Of a stretch of DNA of 64,000 nucleotides, positions 38,131-50,384 are shown piece after piece; position 1 is the stretch's first letter; every line of letters begins with the position of its first letter. This DNA is from Sapria himalayana (taxonomy: Eukaryota; Streptophyta; Magnoliopsida; Malpighiales; Rafflesiaceae): contig JAREIK010002415.1 in NCBI GenBank assembly GCA_029783825.1, positions 732,506 through 796,505 of the forward strand, written 5' to 3'. Under the pieces are notes generated by a model. It was not told the origin of the DNA, ran no database searches, and saw only the letters and a program-made list of their open reading frames with translations. The position numbers and the translations under genes were made by a program.

Positions 38131-38691
38131 AAAACTTATCAATTGTGATATGATCCTAAAAACTCATTAGAAGATTGATTTCATCTAATAGAGATCTACA
38201 AGTATATGAGTCATACAAGTATAAAAGAGAATGTAAATCTAGATATAAATCCCACAAGGATTGTGTGATAAGTTTCACTAATTAATAGTGAATTAACTAT
38301 TCGCCGAGTTTAGTAGATAGACTTATGTTTCATAAAGATACTTAGACTTTAGGGTTGTCTTACTTCTTTCTGTATGATAATATTTATTTAGCATTGACCC
38401 AATGTTATGCTCAATTGTTAGACAAAAAGGTAGATTAGTGATAAGTTATCACCCTTGGACTATCAATGCTAAGGATAGTTCCCTCATAGTTATACCTTTG
38501 GTATTTTACCATCTACACCATAATTGTTCCATTCACAAGTTATCCACATATCTACTCTCTAACCTCTTAAGTCATAAAAGATATAAAATAATATTATGAT
38601 AATTGTGTTTATACTTTTTAACTTTATAAGAATCATACTAAATTAATTAACATAAATTTTTCTATGAATTTTACCAATGAAAGTCATACAA
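38131..38691 (-). mobile_element. 3' portion of a gypsy LTR, minus orientation
   Basis: Matches 33082-33720 and 58500-59080 in the same orientation, with phrases such as AAATCTAGATATAAATCCCA and CAAGGATAGTTCCCTCATAG-like text. It joins directly to plus-oriented internal DNA at about 38692, so the junction is a rearrangement or a nested insertion. Confidence 0.6.
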
Positions 38692-38913
38692 GAGGAACAA
38701 ATAAAATTAATCTTTATAATGCATTATAGGATCCAGATGATGATGAAATGAGGTATTGGGGAATGGACAATTTCTTCCATTCTGCTTTACAAAAAAATAG
38801 ATTTCTGATAGAAACGTTTTGTAGAAGACTTTTGGTTAGATGAAGATAAAGGGGATAAAGTAGAAAAATAACTTTAGAATTGTGATAGTGATAAAGTTGA
38901 GAAATACAAATAG

Positions 38914-39132
38914 GAAGAACTATTTTGGAGTTATAAAAATGAAGTAATAGAGGAAGATGTCTATTATGAAGTCATGACCTCAGAGGAATCTTATGTTGAA
39001 AATTCTAAGAAAAATGAGGAAATAATAGAAAAATATAAGGTTGAGATAGAAATCATGGAAAAACCAATCAAAGACAAAGTCATGGCTATATATAGTACCA
39101 TGACTTTGATGATACATAATGTACATGGCTAA
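38914..39132 (+). pseudogene. Gypsy internal conserved short frame, copy 1 (72 codons)
   Basis: The frame opens just after a TAG with EELFWSYKNEVIEED and runs without a stop through a Lys/Glu-rich middle (KNEEIIEKYKVEIEIMEKP) to KVMAIYSTMTLMIHN and a final HG before TAA. There is no start codon at the beginning, so it looks like part of a longer decayed ORF or an exon. The predicted peptide is charged and helix-prone; no known domain is recognised. Two further copies (39400 and 61605) keep the same frame. All lie in the gypsy 3' internal region upstream of the GGGAGGCAACC block. Confidence 0.55.
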
Positions 39133-39399
39133 AAATAGTTTGAAGACAATACCATGGCTATGCATAGTACTATGACTTTGGTGTTACAAAATAAAAATAA
39201 CTAAGAACAACTTAAAACAAAGCCACATAAATGAGGTCTTAGAGAATGAACAATTTCTTTCATTTCGCATTGCAATAAAAAAATAGATTTCTGATAGAAA
39301 AATTTTGTAGAAGACTTTTGGTCAGATGAAGATGAAGGAGATAAAGTAGAAGAATAACTTTGGAATTATGATAGTGATAAAGTTGAGAAATACAAATAG

Positions 39400-39636
39400 G
39401 AAGAATTATTTTGGAGTTATGAAAATGTGGTAATAGAAGAAGATTACTATTATGAAGTCATGACATTCTTTGAAGCCATGACCTCAAAAAAATCTCTTGT
39501 TGACAATTCTAAGAAAACTAAGAGAACAATGGAGAAATATAAGGTTGAGATAAAAATCATAGAGGAGCCTATCAAAGATAAAGTCATAACTATGCATAAT
39601 ACCATGAATTTGATGATACATAATGAACATGACTGA
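39400..39636 (+). pseudogene. Gypsy internal conserved short frame, copy 2 (78 codons)
   Basis: Same frame as 38914-39132: EELFWSYENVVIEEDYYYE at the start, then FEAMTSKKSLVDNSKK, KYKVEIKIIEEPIKDK and ending HNEHD before TGA. It is open throughout. The six extra codons come from an 18-bp insertion that preserves the frame. No recognised domain; no Met at the frame start, though an internal Met at 39427 would give a 69-residue peptide. Confidence 0.55.
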
Positions 39637-39735
39637 AAAAATATTGAAGACAATATCATGACTATGCACAATATTATGACTTTGGTGTTACAAAATAAAA
39701 ATTACTAAGAACGGCTTAAAACAAAGCCACATAAA

Positions 39736-40140
39736 TTTTTAATGTCACGACTTTGGAGATATAGAATGAATTAGTCTATCAAAAATTTAAAGACAAAGAT
39801 GTGACTATGCATAGTACAATGACTTTGGAGTTATAGAATAGAAAGGGAAAGAAAAGGTTTCAAGACAAAGCCAAGGCTTTACTCAACACCACAACTTTGG
39901 GGATATAGGAAAAAAATGTTATAAAAAAACTTTAGGCAAATTCGTGGTTGTACATAGCATTGTGACTTTGGGGATCCAAGAATATATTAGACAAGCCGGC
40001 ACAAAAGAAGGAGCCATGAGATTTACTAAATTTATAGAATCCGACAAAGAAAATGCCCAAGAAACAAGTATGAATGAAGCAAGATTGAAGAAAAAAAACA
40101 AATAAGAAAGTGGTAAAATAATATACTAAAAAGATAGCAT
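39736..40140 (+). repeat. Minisatellite and A-rich tail of gypsy 3' region
   Basis: Continues the GACTATGCATAGTACAATGA then CTTTGGAGTTATAGAA type units seen at 19503-19985, followed by an A-rich stretch (about 40075-40110). Same order as 19503-20190, so this is the corresponding region of a second element. Confidence 0.65.
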
Positions 40141-40167
40141 GCACATATCTATCTCATTAAATATAGT

Positions 40168-40215
40168 CTAGCTACGGACATTAAATATAGCACTAATTGG
40201 GAGGCAACCCAAGAA
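40168..40215 (+). other. Conserved gypsy 3' motif, second element
   Basis: GGACATTAAATATAGCACTA then ATTGGGAGGCAACCC, equivalent to 20195-20235. Confidence 0.75.
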
Positions 40216-40479
40216 TTATTTTTATATGTCTAATGTAACAAATACTCATATCTATCTCATAAATGGATGTATACATCCAATGATCCATGAGTATAGTCAT
40301 AAAACTCAAACTCTACTATAACATTCAACATGTCTGCATGAAGTTGATCCACAATTTTTAGACCTTATGATACTCAAACCAAGTCATAGATTTTTTAAAG
40401 ATGTAGAACAATTATATTTTTGGAGGGGAAAGTTATTGCTCGAGTATGATCAATTATTTTAGTGTGAGAATCTATTTAG

Positions 40480-40730
40480 TGTTCAAACTAATTGAATAGT
40501 TTTATGTATTTTGGTGATTTATGATACTGTATAGACATGAAAAATGGAGAAATTTTGTCTTAATTTCATGATTTTTAAGCTTTAATGAGTTTTGATGAAT
40601 AGTTTTTAAATTAATAGGTTTTTGGAGATGTTTGGATGAGAGATTAAAATATGGAGTCTTGTGCAGTTTCGATATCCATTCTTAGCTAAAACCATACTTG
40701 ATTGTTCATGATAATATTTGTTTGTCATAC
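40480..40730 (+). mobile_element. 5' portion of a gypsy LTR, truncated
   Basis: Begins TGTTCAAACTAATTG after TTTTAGTGTGAGAATCTA (the polypurine/LTR border, here unusually T-containing). Homologous to 20494-20760, for example TTAATTTCATGATTTTT and GAGTTTTGATGAATAG. Homology stops near 40730, where different DNA begins. Confidence 0.7.
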
Positions 40731-40887
40731 TCCTACCAACCCATTAGCATAAGATAAGTGCAAGTGTCATCAAATTGCTAAGAAATAAATATTCCATAGT
40801 ATACCCAAAACATACTGTTGTCTCTCACACATATGTACCGAGAGAGTAATAATTAACAATGACAAGATAAATGTGCTCTAACAAAAA

Positions 40888-41180
40888 AATAGTTCTTTTG
40901 TAATATGTTACTCATCCATTGATTGTTTATATGAACTTAAATAATGTCATATTAATTTAAATATTAAAAGAATTTAAATAGTTCTTTTGTAACTACATTA
41001 GCAAAAATAGCAAAAATATTAAATAGTTCTTTTGTTTTATTAAAAGAATTTAAATAATGTAATATGTTACTCACCCATTAGCAAAAATAGTTTTTTGTAA
41101 TATATGAACTTAATTACATGCCTAGAGAATTTTATTTTTCATTAATGTCATATGAACTAAAAAAAGTAAGAAATGAATAT
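40888..41180. repeat. Patchwork of locally shuffled duplications
   Basis: Short phrases recur in changed order: AATAGTTCTTTTGTAA at 40888 and 40977, AATATGTTACTCAYCCATT at 40903 and 41060, TTAAAAGAATTTAAATA at 40965 and 41040, TTAGCAAAAATAG at 40998 and 41078, and ATATGAACTTAA at 40929 and 41102. No unit is tandem in a simple way. The pattern resembles template-switching filler DNA. Confidence 0.75.
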
Positions 41181-41279
41181 TTAAATAATGGTTTATCTTG
41201 GTATGAACATTCATATGTAGAATATTAAAAGAATTCAACTTTGATAAAAAAATAACAACTACCAACTAAGAATCATGAG

Positions 41280-42620
41280 GTCTTGCAAATTACATATCCT
41301 TAAAGATGAGAGCTCCAAATAAAATAAAACAAACAAGCTTCTTTTGAGCCCACACATACTTTACTATCAGTTTCATGTGTTTAAAGTTCTTTGGAATTGA
41401 TATAAATATGATATTCATAATCACTTCATTTTTACTGACTTGATTTGAGTTATCTAATTGTTATCATTAATTTTTTTTGGGAGAAGCTTTGCTAGTGAAA
41501 TGACATGAGCCTAAATATAAACAAAGTATATTATCTATAAGTTCGTCTATTAATAACCTTAGATTTTAAAGATCTATTTATAAGAATTGATTTGTTTGCA
41601 CAAACTAGTACACATGATTTATTCTTTGAAACCATGGCTACTTTCTTACCCAAGTTCTATGTCTTCTCAATATTTTCAATATTTGTACCATATATAAATA
41701 CAATAAGATGAAATCTATGACAATGATTATTTTATCACTTTTAAAAGTGGTTGACACATCAAAGCCTTCTTTCTTAGCTTTTTTTTATTGTGATTATGCA
41801 ACCATTATTAGATAACTTAAGATCATTACACTCCTTTTGTAGAAAATTTAAATATTTTTTAAAAGACTTATTTTCTCCTTGTCAAATTCGTTGAAAATGC
41901 CAACCATTGTTGACAAATCTTATTTAATTTACAAATTACATAGATAGAGATCTTCATTTACATTACATATGCTATTGATGTATACTTTTTTTTCATATGA
42001 AAGACTATCATCCTCAAAGTGTGAGAAGTATGATATCCCAACATATTTCACGCAGTTTCATTATTCACTTTCTAAAAAAGATTCACCCATCATCTTAATA
42101 CTTATCATTATAGTTAGTCATAGTACTTCATTGGCCCCACCCTTTTTTCTTAATATTCGAAATTCATAGATTGAGTTACTTTTCTCTTAACATTCAAAGC
42201 ACATCACATGGTCAAGATTAATTTGATGAGGTTTGGGTGTCTTGAATGTCTTCTTATCATTATTTATAACCTTATAAGTTATAAAAACTCTTCTATTTGT
42301 CATACACATTTCTTTGCTTTTCTTTTTAGGCATCTAGAGATTTCTTTAAGTTTTCACAAAACAGGAACCATCTTTCTTGTTAGGATCACTAGAACATTCA
42401 TTTCTTGGTTCTTTGTAAAATCAAAAGTATATTTAACTTATAATTTTTTGATAATTAAACTTTAATTCATAGTTTTGAAGTGATCCTGCTAACTACTTAA
42501 GTATAAAGATCTCAATATTTTTACTATCTAGAATAATATTAACTATAGTTTGGAATCTATAAGGAGAGATGTCATAAACTTTCCTTAATGATTTTTTTTC
42601 ATATCTTCTCACCTACATAG
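41280..42620 (-). pseudogene. Ty1/copia gag to protease remnant
   Basis: Read on minus from 42610, the translation gives VYDISPYRFQTIVNIILDSK, then AGSLQNYELKFN. This is the copia gag pattern in which P-x-R-F/Y-x-x-K-V-T-A-I-x-E-S-K is followed by L-I-G-S-L-Q-T-Y-E. It continues with a damaged zinc knuckle (MCFEC near 42190-42215) and an acidic stretch. Lower down (41560-41660) is RTWVRK followed by a region that would lead into the protease, but the catalytic D-S-G was not found. Several stops. The RNase H piece at 37710-38130 may be the other end of the same element, now separated by about 3 kb of gypsy DNA. Confidence 0.75.
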
Positions 42621-43305
42621 AAATATTAACTACTTAAGATCTCAATGTTTTTTCCTTCATATCTTTTTCATTTTTATACTTTTCGACATTCTGGTCAATA
42701 ATTGATATTTGATTTTCTAATGAATTGTATCAATTCATTGGTCATTCCAAGATATCACATGTTGCTTTAAATGATTTTATAGATACTACCTGTTTAAATT
42801 TATATATGTTGATAATTTCCATATTAGAATTCATTATCTTTCAATTCATCTATTAATGTTTTGGGACACTGACTCCATTAACATTTAAAATGATCAAATG
42901 TGACCAATGCTCTAGCACATATATACATACATGTTCATGACTAGAATTTAAGTAAAATAGTATTCATGAGTTTTGATAAGCATATTGATATGTCAAGCAT
43001 GGGAGGTCGTGTGTAACTTTCTTTTGAAACTTTCATGGTGAATATAAATAAAAAATACAACTTAAAAAATTTACTAAGACAATATGCACACCTAAGTAGT
43101 TAACCAAATTGCATAACTCAATATGATGCCAATTTAAAAAGGCATTGAAACTTATTAGTTATATCTTTGAAGATAATTATTAAATTGCATAATGACTCTC
43201 ATTAATTTTATTCTAACAATATACTAATTAGATATGGATTAAGGATCATGTCTTCAATACCACTAAGAGGTGAAACTTTAACTAAAACAAAAATAGGCAC
43301 ATACA
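42621..43305. other. Unassigned AT-rich DNA, possibly copia gag 5' part
   Basis: Lies upstream of the copia gag remnant on minus and may hold its decayed start, but no motif is convincing. Confidence 0.4.
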
Positions 43306-43432
43306 TTGATCAATAAATATTCTAATAAATTTTATTGATAAGTAGAAGCTTTACATACTTATTTTTTCAAATAAATATTCTAATAAATATTCTAATAAGT
43401 ATGTAAGCTTTACATACTTATTTTTATTGATA
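43306..43432. repeat. Shuffled duplication with 12-bp-arm palindrome
   Basis: AAATATTCTAATAAAT occurs three times and AAGCTTTACATACTTATTTTT twice, in mixed order. At 43395-43421 the arms ATAAGTATGTAA and TTACATACTTAT form a near-perfect palindrome with a 3-base centre. Confidence 0.8.
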
Positions 43433-43440
43433 ATTAATTT

Positions 43441-43570
43441 GGAACTTCGATTGGTGAGATGTTGAAGTCGTGCCTCATTTGAGGTTGAGTTCAATCCTCA
43501 ATAGCAACCATCAATTACTAGGACAGTATATAATGCCTCTTTGGGCTTAGGTATACCACTCAGTTAAAAA
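43441..43570 (+). mobile_element. Probable tRNA-derived SINE
   Basis: TTGGTGAGATG at 43451-43461 fits a pol III A box and GAGTTCAATCC at 43487-43497 fits a B box (consensus GGTTCRANTCC, one mismatch), at about the normal 26-30 base gap. A unique tail follows, ending in TTAAAAAAAT. It does not fold into an obvious complete tRNA, so it is more likely a SINE or tRNA relic than a tRNA gene. No target duplication was identified. Confidence 0.5.
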
Positions 43571-44107
43571 AATAGACTCTTAAGGTTTTTGAAAAATCAA
43601 TTCTTTCTTGTTGGTGAAAACCTTTGAAGTGTAGTTGAGCTTTGTGATGCTCAATAATCTCATAAGTTTTTTTTTTTAATTCATGGAACCCACTAAAAAC
43701 CAACAATATTTGTATTTGAGGAATATTCAAGAGTGAGGATGATTATTGTAGTGGAACTTTAACATTTTGATCAACTTGAACTATTGGAAGAGACAAAGAA
43801 GGTGTCAAAATATTTCTAATATGGTAATGCTTAGATAACAAGCTAATGGAACTAAGAGAAGGGGAGGTATTGATGTTATGAGACATTGAAATTAAATGGA
43901 GTTGAGGGCGGAAAAATATTTTTGATGTTGTAAAGTCATAGATTCTCACCAAAGATTACATGCATTGAGAAATTCGTGACTCATGCACATTTATTTATAT
44001 AAGTATAATGATAGTTATTTTAATATAAATATTAAAAAACAACTAGTTGAATAAAATAGAAGCTCATATATTTAATTCTTAATTTCATTTTATGCATTCA
44101 TTTGCTT
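43571..44107. other. Unassigned DNA
   Basis: A 69-codon frame on minus (43743-43952) is rich in Ser, Pro and Leu and resembles the linker found in many copia polyproteins only in composition. Not assigned. Confidence 0.4.
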
Positions 44108-44167
44108 CACACACACACACACAGACACATGCACACACACACACACATGCATACAAACACACACACA
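44108..44167. repeat. (CA)n microsatellite
   Basis: Interrupted CA run. A second compound (CA)n(TA)n tract lies at 44278-44318, and TG-rich tracts follow at 44360-44380 and 44519-44533. Open frames across these are His/Thr/Tyr-rich artefacts. Confidence 0.9.
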
Positions 44168-44319
44168 AATATTTTATTTAAATATAAAGAATTTATAATA
44201 TTTTATAAATTGTGTACAATATATAATATTTTATTTTAATTAAATTTTCAAAATCAAAAAATTTTAAATACATTTACACACACGTGCGCACACACACACA
44301 CACACATATATATATATAA

Positions 44320-47300
44320 TAGTTTCATGTGTAACTTTAAAAATACATTATGTATATAGGTATATGTGTGTGTTTGTGTGGGTGTACAGTAGTATATGCA
44401 TGCATACAAGAATATACACACTACTTTGAAAATGTAGATACATGTGTGAATATATACAAAAGTACAAATATGTGTAATCTGATATATAATGAATAGTAAT
44501 GTATGTGGATGGATAAACGTGAGTGTGTGTGTAGGGTAGTGTATATGCACATATATATTTATGCATATATATGTAAATATCAACATTGATTTTGAGAAGA
44601 AAAATACTTGAGCACATAAATATTAACATGTTCCACAAATTTGTAAGAACAGGAGCAGAAAGTGACTTTATTAGAAGATACTACTACTCTCCCAAATATA
44701 ACACTTTGCCTCAATTTTTGATCAGAGTACTACTTGCAATGATAAGGTTCATTCTATACTACATACCATAGAGTTACATTTTCATTCAATATTATAATTT
44801 GTTCAAATAAAAAAATCTATCTAATATCTTCTTCAACAACTCTTCTATCTTTTTTTTCTAGTCTTGATAAGCTATTTTCAATTTTGCTTATATGTACATT
44901 TCTTACCTAATATCTCTAGTTCAAACTATTGTAATAGTAAAATTCATCAAATCAATCTAGATCTGACATCTTTCTTTTTTATGATATATTTGATTATAGA
45001 ATTTTTAGTATATACTATGACTTTGGTTCCCACTAAAAATGATATTAACTTGCCAAAAGTAAAGGGTGTTGATACATGTTCTTTCACTATAATGGTGTAA
45101 TTCAATTGGGCATTTGAGTGTGTGTTGTTATCATAATATATGGTAACTATATATAAATATTTGTAGTGTGTACATAACAACATATTTTCTAATATATAAA
45201 CTTTTTTTAGAAAAATATACAAAAATATTAATTGATATTATGGTTTATTATTATTGAGACACAAAAATAATAATAATAGTCAAATAATCAAAAATATCTT
45301 GAATCACTCAAAGAGAATAAAAGCAATTCCATACATATATTCATATATTTGTGAATATAAATAGGACCACAGCATACATCTTCTTGAGAAACCCTAATAA
45401 AAGATTTATAGTATTGAAAACATTTTTAATATGAATCCTAAAGAATAAGAGAAACTATATTCTCATATTTTTCTTTATATCTCGTAGAGAAAACAATGGA
45501 AAACTCATTGATAAATAATCACATAAATATAAGCTGAAATAAAATAATTTTTCATTTAAATATATTACTTAAAAACTAAAAAAAATATTTAAATCATTGA
45601 GCTATTTGAAACTTTTCTAAAAAAAATATTTGAATATAAAAATATTCAATTCATTAATTTATATAATAATAGTATCAACTACAGTAATATAACACAACTT
45701 TCCTCCAAGTCATATTTATAGAAATAATATATGTAACTCAAAAAAATCATAAAAATGCGAATCTTAGACTTTTCCAAATACATTTCATTATTTAAATCAT
45801 TATGATTAAATGTATTATTAAAATTAATTATTAATTAAATAAAACAAGAATGAGATATAATTTATACTATAAGTTAAAATACCTATAGAGGCAAAAGCAT
45901 AAAATAACTAGTTGAATAATTAGTAAGTCTAGACATAATTCTTGAGACATTGAGGTATAAAAACTTTTAATTCAAAATAAGATCAAAGATATATATATAT
46001 AATTAATTCATCAAAATAAAAAAATATTATTAGTTTCTTACTTATTCAAAAAATCATAATTAAGTATCAAAAATAAAATAAAATTATAATAATATTTCTT
46101 ATTTAAAAAAAAATACAATCATTACATAACATAAAAGTGGATTTAAATATATATGATTAAAATATTTTAACATAAATTCTCTTCTCTTATATCATCATTA
46201 TTTTTATCTAGTATATTAGTAGTTAGAAAGTTTTTACTATCAAATGATTGATTTCATATTAAATAAATATGAAATCATCACAATTTATATAAATTTTCAT
46301 CTATAATAATTCATGTCAAACTCAACTTACTCATATTTTTATATGTTCTGGCTAAATGATATTTAAGATTAAGAAAATCATTAAAAAAATGGCCACAAAA
46401 TTCCTTAGAAAACCTAAATGTGAGTTAACTTGAAAACAATCTTTTTAGCCTCACATGGATTGCCACGACGAAAAGAATATTTAAAGAAACTATATCACTC
46501 AATTATTAATTTGTGGTAATGATGAATTGCAGTTATATTTTTTTTGAATACTATAATGGCCTAGAAAGGCATGAGATGACACAATTTATTTTCTTACTTT
46601 TAAAGAAACATTTGAACAAAATTCATACCCCCTATAACACGAATGATAAATGATGTGATTAAATAATTGATAAGAAATACAATTTGAAAAAAAAATAAAA
46701 GAAGATATCAATATGATTAAGTAATTTGTAATCATAAATGATTCATCCTAAAATGTCTTATAAAAAAAGTTTTAAAGTTGTCTTAATTGAATATTTTTTA
46801 TAATCTCTAAATTTTGAATATGAAAATAATATGACTACATAAAATACAAGATAAATCACTTTATGTTTTTACAAGAAAAATACAAATTCTCACAATGTAT
46901 ATTATATAATAATATAATTTTTAAAAATATTTATTTCATATTTTTAGTGAATATCAAACATTTTTTAAAAATATAGTATAAATATATAAAAATTATTTTT
47001 TTCCTTATGAGATATGAATTATGTATTGTGATAATACTTATTTATAAAAATAATTAGCAAAATAATAAAAGTCATCTTACATAATAATATTATATAATAT
47101 TCTAGGTAATCTAGATAAAATATATTTCTAATAATATTTTCTTGACATACTATAAAAACACTAGAATATTTTCTTAAGGGTACCTCATTATTAATATAAT
47201 TAATCTATTTTATGCTTGATTTCATAAGTTTTAAATTTATCAAAACAAAAAAATTAAACTAATAGTGAATAAAAAAAGATTAATGAATACTAAGCATCTA

Positions 47301-48063
47301 ATTTATCCTTTGATATCACAAAAATAGGTATAGACAACATGATCAATTCTTAGAAAAGTCATCCACAAAGTTATATAAATCCTACAAAAATATCTAAAGA
47401 AACATGGTTAACTCTGAAATTAATATTAAGTTATTTAGCATGATAACTCAAAATAATAAGATTTACAATAATGTTATAATACATTGTAGATCATATAATA
47501 TTAACATAAGCTAGTATGGCATCAGCTACTATAAAAAAAGATTTAAGAAAAATAGAAATTTACCAAAAAAAATTGTTGACTCACAGATAAATAATACAAA
47601 AGTTAATAATTAAATTTGAAAAAAAAATATTAAGAAACTTTAACCTCGTGAGAAGATGAAGAACGTGGCAAACTTAGAGAATGTTTTAAAATACATCACT
47701 CAAGAAATTTATAGTATTTGTTAGCACCTTATGTGGTGAATTCTTAAAAAACCTAGTGGCATGCTCGACAAATTTTATACTTATACCAATAATAAAATTG
47801 AATTGTTAAAGAATACAATTTAAAGACTTTAAGTTAAGTGGAAAATAGAAAAGATAAAATAATTGTACCAAAATAATAAAATGAACATTGATACTATTAT
47901 ACAAAATAAGCATCATAGTAATATTATTAGCATTCTCTAATAATAAATATATGTAATGTATCATGTTATAAATAGAGTGCACTCAAAAACTAAAGAATTA
48001 AAGGTATAAATAATTTTAAAAATAAGTAATTGAAAAAGTATGATTAGTACCACTAACTTCAAA
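44320..48063. other. Unassigned, extremely AT-rich DNA
   Basis: A/T homopolymers and AATAAT/ATTATT-like words dominate; stops occur constantly in all frames. No gene, TIR or LTR signal was recognised. It ends where the CACTA terminus begins. Confidence 0.5.
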
Positions 48064-48530
48064 CACTACAAGAAAAATCTTATATAGCTAGGGACAATTC
48101 CCTAGCAAAATGGGCATTTTCCATCCCTAAACGTGATATAGCGACGGATTACCAACGGATCGGTTTCTTATCTAACGTACTTCTTGCTAAATTTTAGCGA
48201 TGAAAGTGTCCCTAGCTAAAAAGTTAGCGATGGAAAACTCATTTGCTAAAAAAGAAAAATTTCATAGCTAAATTAGCAAGATAAACGAGATATTCCATCG
48301 CTAAACAAAAAAAAATGATGGATTATTCCCTAGATAAAGTATTGTCTATAAATTTTAGCGACGAATATAGTCCCTAGCTAAATAAATTTAGTGACGGATT
48401 ATCCGTCGCTAATTTTAATGTCCCTAGCTAAATTAGTTAGGGAAAATTCCCTAGCTAATTTAGCAAGGGATTTTTCCCTTCCTAATTCTTCAAGGGAATA
48501 TTCCCTAGCCATTTTAATTTCAAAAATAAT
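48064..48530 (+). mobile_element. CACTA transposon terminus with subterminal repeats
   Basis: Begins CACTACAAGAAAAATCTTAT, the hallmark end of plant En/Spm-type elements. The next 460 bases are packed with short subterminal repeats in both orientations: TCCCTAGCTAA, TTAGCGACGGAT-like, ATCCGTCGCTAA and TTCCCTAGC. The opposite terminus (TTTCTTGTAGTG) was not found downstream in the window, so the right end is missing, diverged or outside. The TNP2 remnant at 25156 is too distant and separately placed to be its transposase. Confidence 0.9.
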
Positions 48531-48955
48531 TTTAGAATTTAAAAATTTTTAAATTTTTTAATTAAGTAATTTAATATTTTTATATCAAATTTAATAAAAA
48601 TTGAAACTATAAATAATTTATAATAAACAAAAAATAAACCATTTAAAATCTTTATGTAAATTCAATATTTTGCATAATTAAAACAAAAAATAACAAACTT
48701 TTATTTGATCTTATTCATCAATGTTTCTACCCACAGTACATAAAGTATAATATATATATTCATTGACGTTGTTTTCTCTCCCTCTGCTCTTCTGATCATC
48801 ATTTTTCTACTGTGACAATGCTGTCCGGGTAACATTACGTAATATCTAGTGAAAAATCTCATCACTTATAGAAGCATTGTAAGAGGAACAATCTGGTATC
48901 ATATCTGTAAATAAATTAAACAACTCAGTCAAATTAACAAAAAAAATTATGTTTT

Positions 48956-49150
48956 GATACATATATAATCATGCAGTATATATATAAATATATACTAGCA
49001 TTTTATTTGTACATATATTACTGCAGTATATGTACATATAAACAATAGTATAATATGTACATATAAACTAAGTACAAATATACTTAGTATATATGTACAT
49101 AAAATTCTACAGTATTAAATGTACATATATACTGACTTTATTCATACGTA
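48956..49150. repeat. Cluster of GTACATATA palindromic units
   Basis: ATATGTACATATA, ACTGCAGTATATGTACATAT and AAGTACAAATATACTTAGTA occur in succession; many are near-palindromic. The equivalent cluster of the second module is at 50385-50560, with ACTGAGTACATATATACTCA. Confidence 0.8.
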
Positions 49151-49159
49151 TATAACTCA

Positions 49160-49775
49160 TTTGGTGTTGTTGCTGCTACTTCCGCTGCCACTCCTACCGC
49201 ATCTGTCATTGCCAATGTCACTGCCAATACCATAGCTAATGTCGCCACTACCATCGTTGCCTCTATTGCCGCCTATGTCGCGACTGCCTCTGCTACCATT
49301 GCCGTCACTGATGCCGCTACTGCTGATGCCGCTGGCCACCACCGTTGCTGCTGCCGCCGCTGGCCGCTGCTGGCCGCCGCCGCCGCTGGCCGCCGCTAGT
49401 CGCTGTGGCGGCTGCCGATGCTGTCGGTGCTACCGCTGCATGCTTGTGCTGCCACTACCGCCCCTGCCACTGCCGCCGTTGCTGCCCCTACCACTGCCGC
49501 CGCTGCTACTGCTAGCGTCGATGCTGCCACTACCGTATCTCTGCCGCCGCTTCCGGTGCTACCACTACTTCAGTTGCAGCCACTACGGCCACTGTGCTAC
49601 CGCTACTTCCGGTGTAGCCGGTGCTGCTGCCTTTGCCGCTACCTCCGATGCTGCGACTCTTGCCACTGCCGCTTCGCCGCAGTGGCAGCTGCTGCTACCG
49701 CCACCCCCACTATCACTACTGCCGCTTCCGTTGCCGTAGCTACTGTCGCTGCCACCGATGTCGCTGCTACTATTG
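49160..49775. repeat. GCT/GCC triplet-rich low-complexity block
   Basis: About 600 bases of imperfect GCT, GCC, ACT and CCG triplets, with several local amplifications such as GCCGCCGCTGGCCGC. GC content is far above its surroundings. All three plus frames stay open for long distances (Leu/Pro, Ala/Thr or Cys/Arg-rich), as does minus (Gly/Ser-rich), which is what a triplet repeat produces. A short homologous block is at 50578-50678. Confidence 0.9.
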
Positions 49776-50331
49776 TTGATAATAGGGTTTTACATACCTA
49801 TAATATGCTAAAACTCTACCCAAAAAATTCGGAGACACACAAACATATTCACAGATATATAATAATAGTTATTATAGACATGCACAAACATAAATTAAAA
49901 TTGATTGTAATACAACTTCAAAAAAAAATTAATTAAATAATTTAATATATTTTTATTAAATTGAATAAAAACAAAAACTATAAATGAAAATTTTAAATTA
50001 AACAAAAAAAATCATTTAATAACTTATTCTAATACAGTATTTTAAATAACTAAAACAAAAATATAACAAAATTATATTATATCTTATTAATCAATGTATC
50101 TACCAATAGTGCATAAAGTATAATCTATCCATGCATTTACGTTGCTTTCTCTCCCTCTGCTCCTCCGATCACCATCTTTCTGCTGCGAAAAAGCTGACTG
50201 ATCACGGTGCATCATGTCTATCAAGAAATCCCTTTACTTATATGAGCTTCGAATGGAAAATAATGTGGTACCATATCTGTAAGAAATTTAAACCACTAAA
50301 TCAAATCAAAATAAATATAAAAAAAACTATG

Positions 50332-50384
<53 letters not shown>

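Larger units (their letters stand above)
38748..39735 (+). repeat. Tandem duplication of gypsy internal block, about 500 bp
   Basis: Two copies in direct repeat, 38748-39229 and 39230-39735. Landmarks are GACAATTTCTTCC versus GAACAATTTCTTTC, GATAGTGATAAAGTTGAGAA in both, and AAAACAAAGCCACATAAAT at the end of both. Copy 2 has an 18-bp in-frame insertion (near ATTCTTTGAAGCCATGACC). A third copy is at 61378-61885. Confidence 0.9.

Noticed and set aside
43441..43515. A possible functional tRNA gene
   Set aside because: Boxes A and B are present but acceptor and anticodon stems do not pair convincingly; a SINE or relic is a better fit.
44254..44638. Minus-strand frames of about 100 codons rich in Thr, His and Tyr
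   Set aside because: Translations of CA/TG and TA microsatellites.
49239..49936. Two overlapping plus-strand frames of 166 and 172 codons (Leu/Pro-rich and Ala/Thr-rich)
   Set aside because: They arise from GCT/GCC triplet repeats that stay open in every frame; no non-repetitive protein segment.
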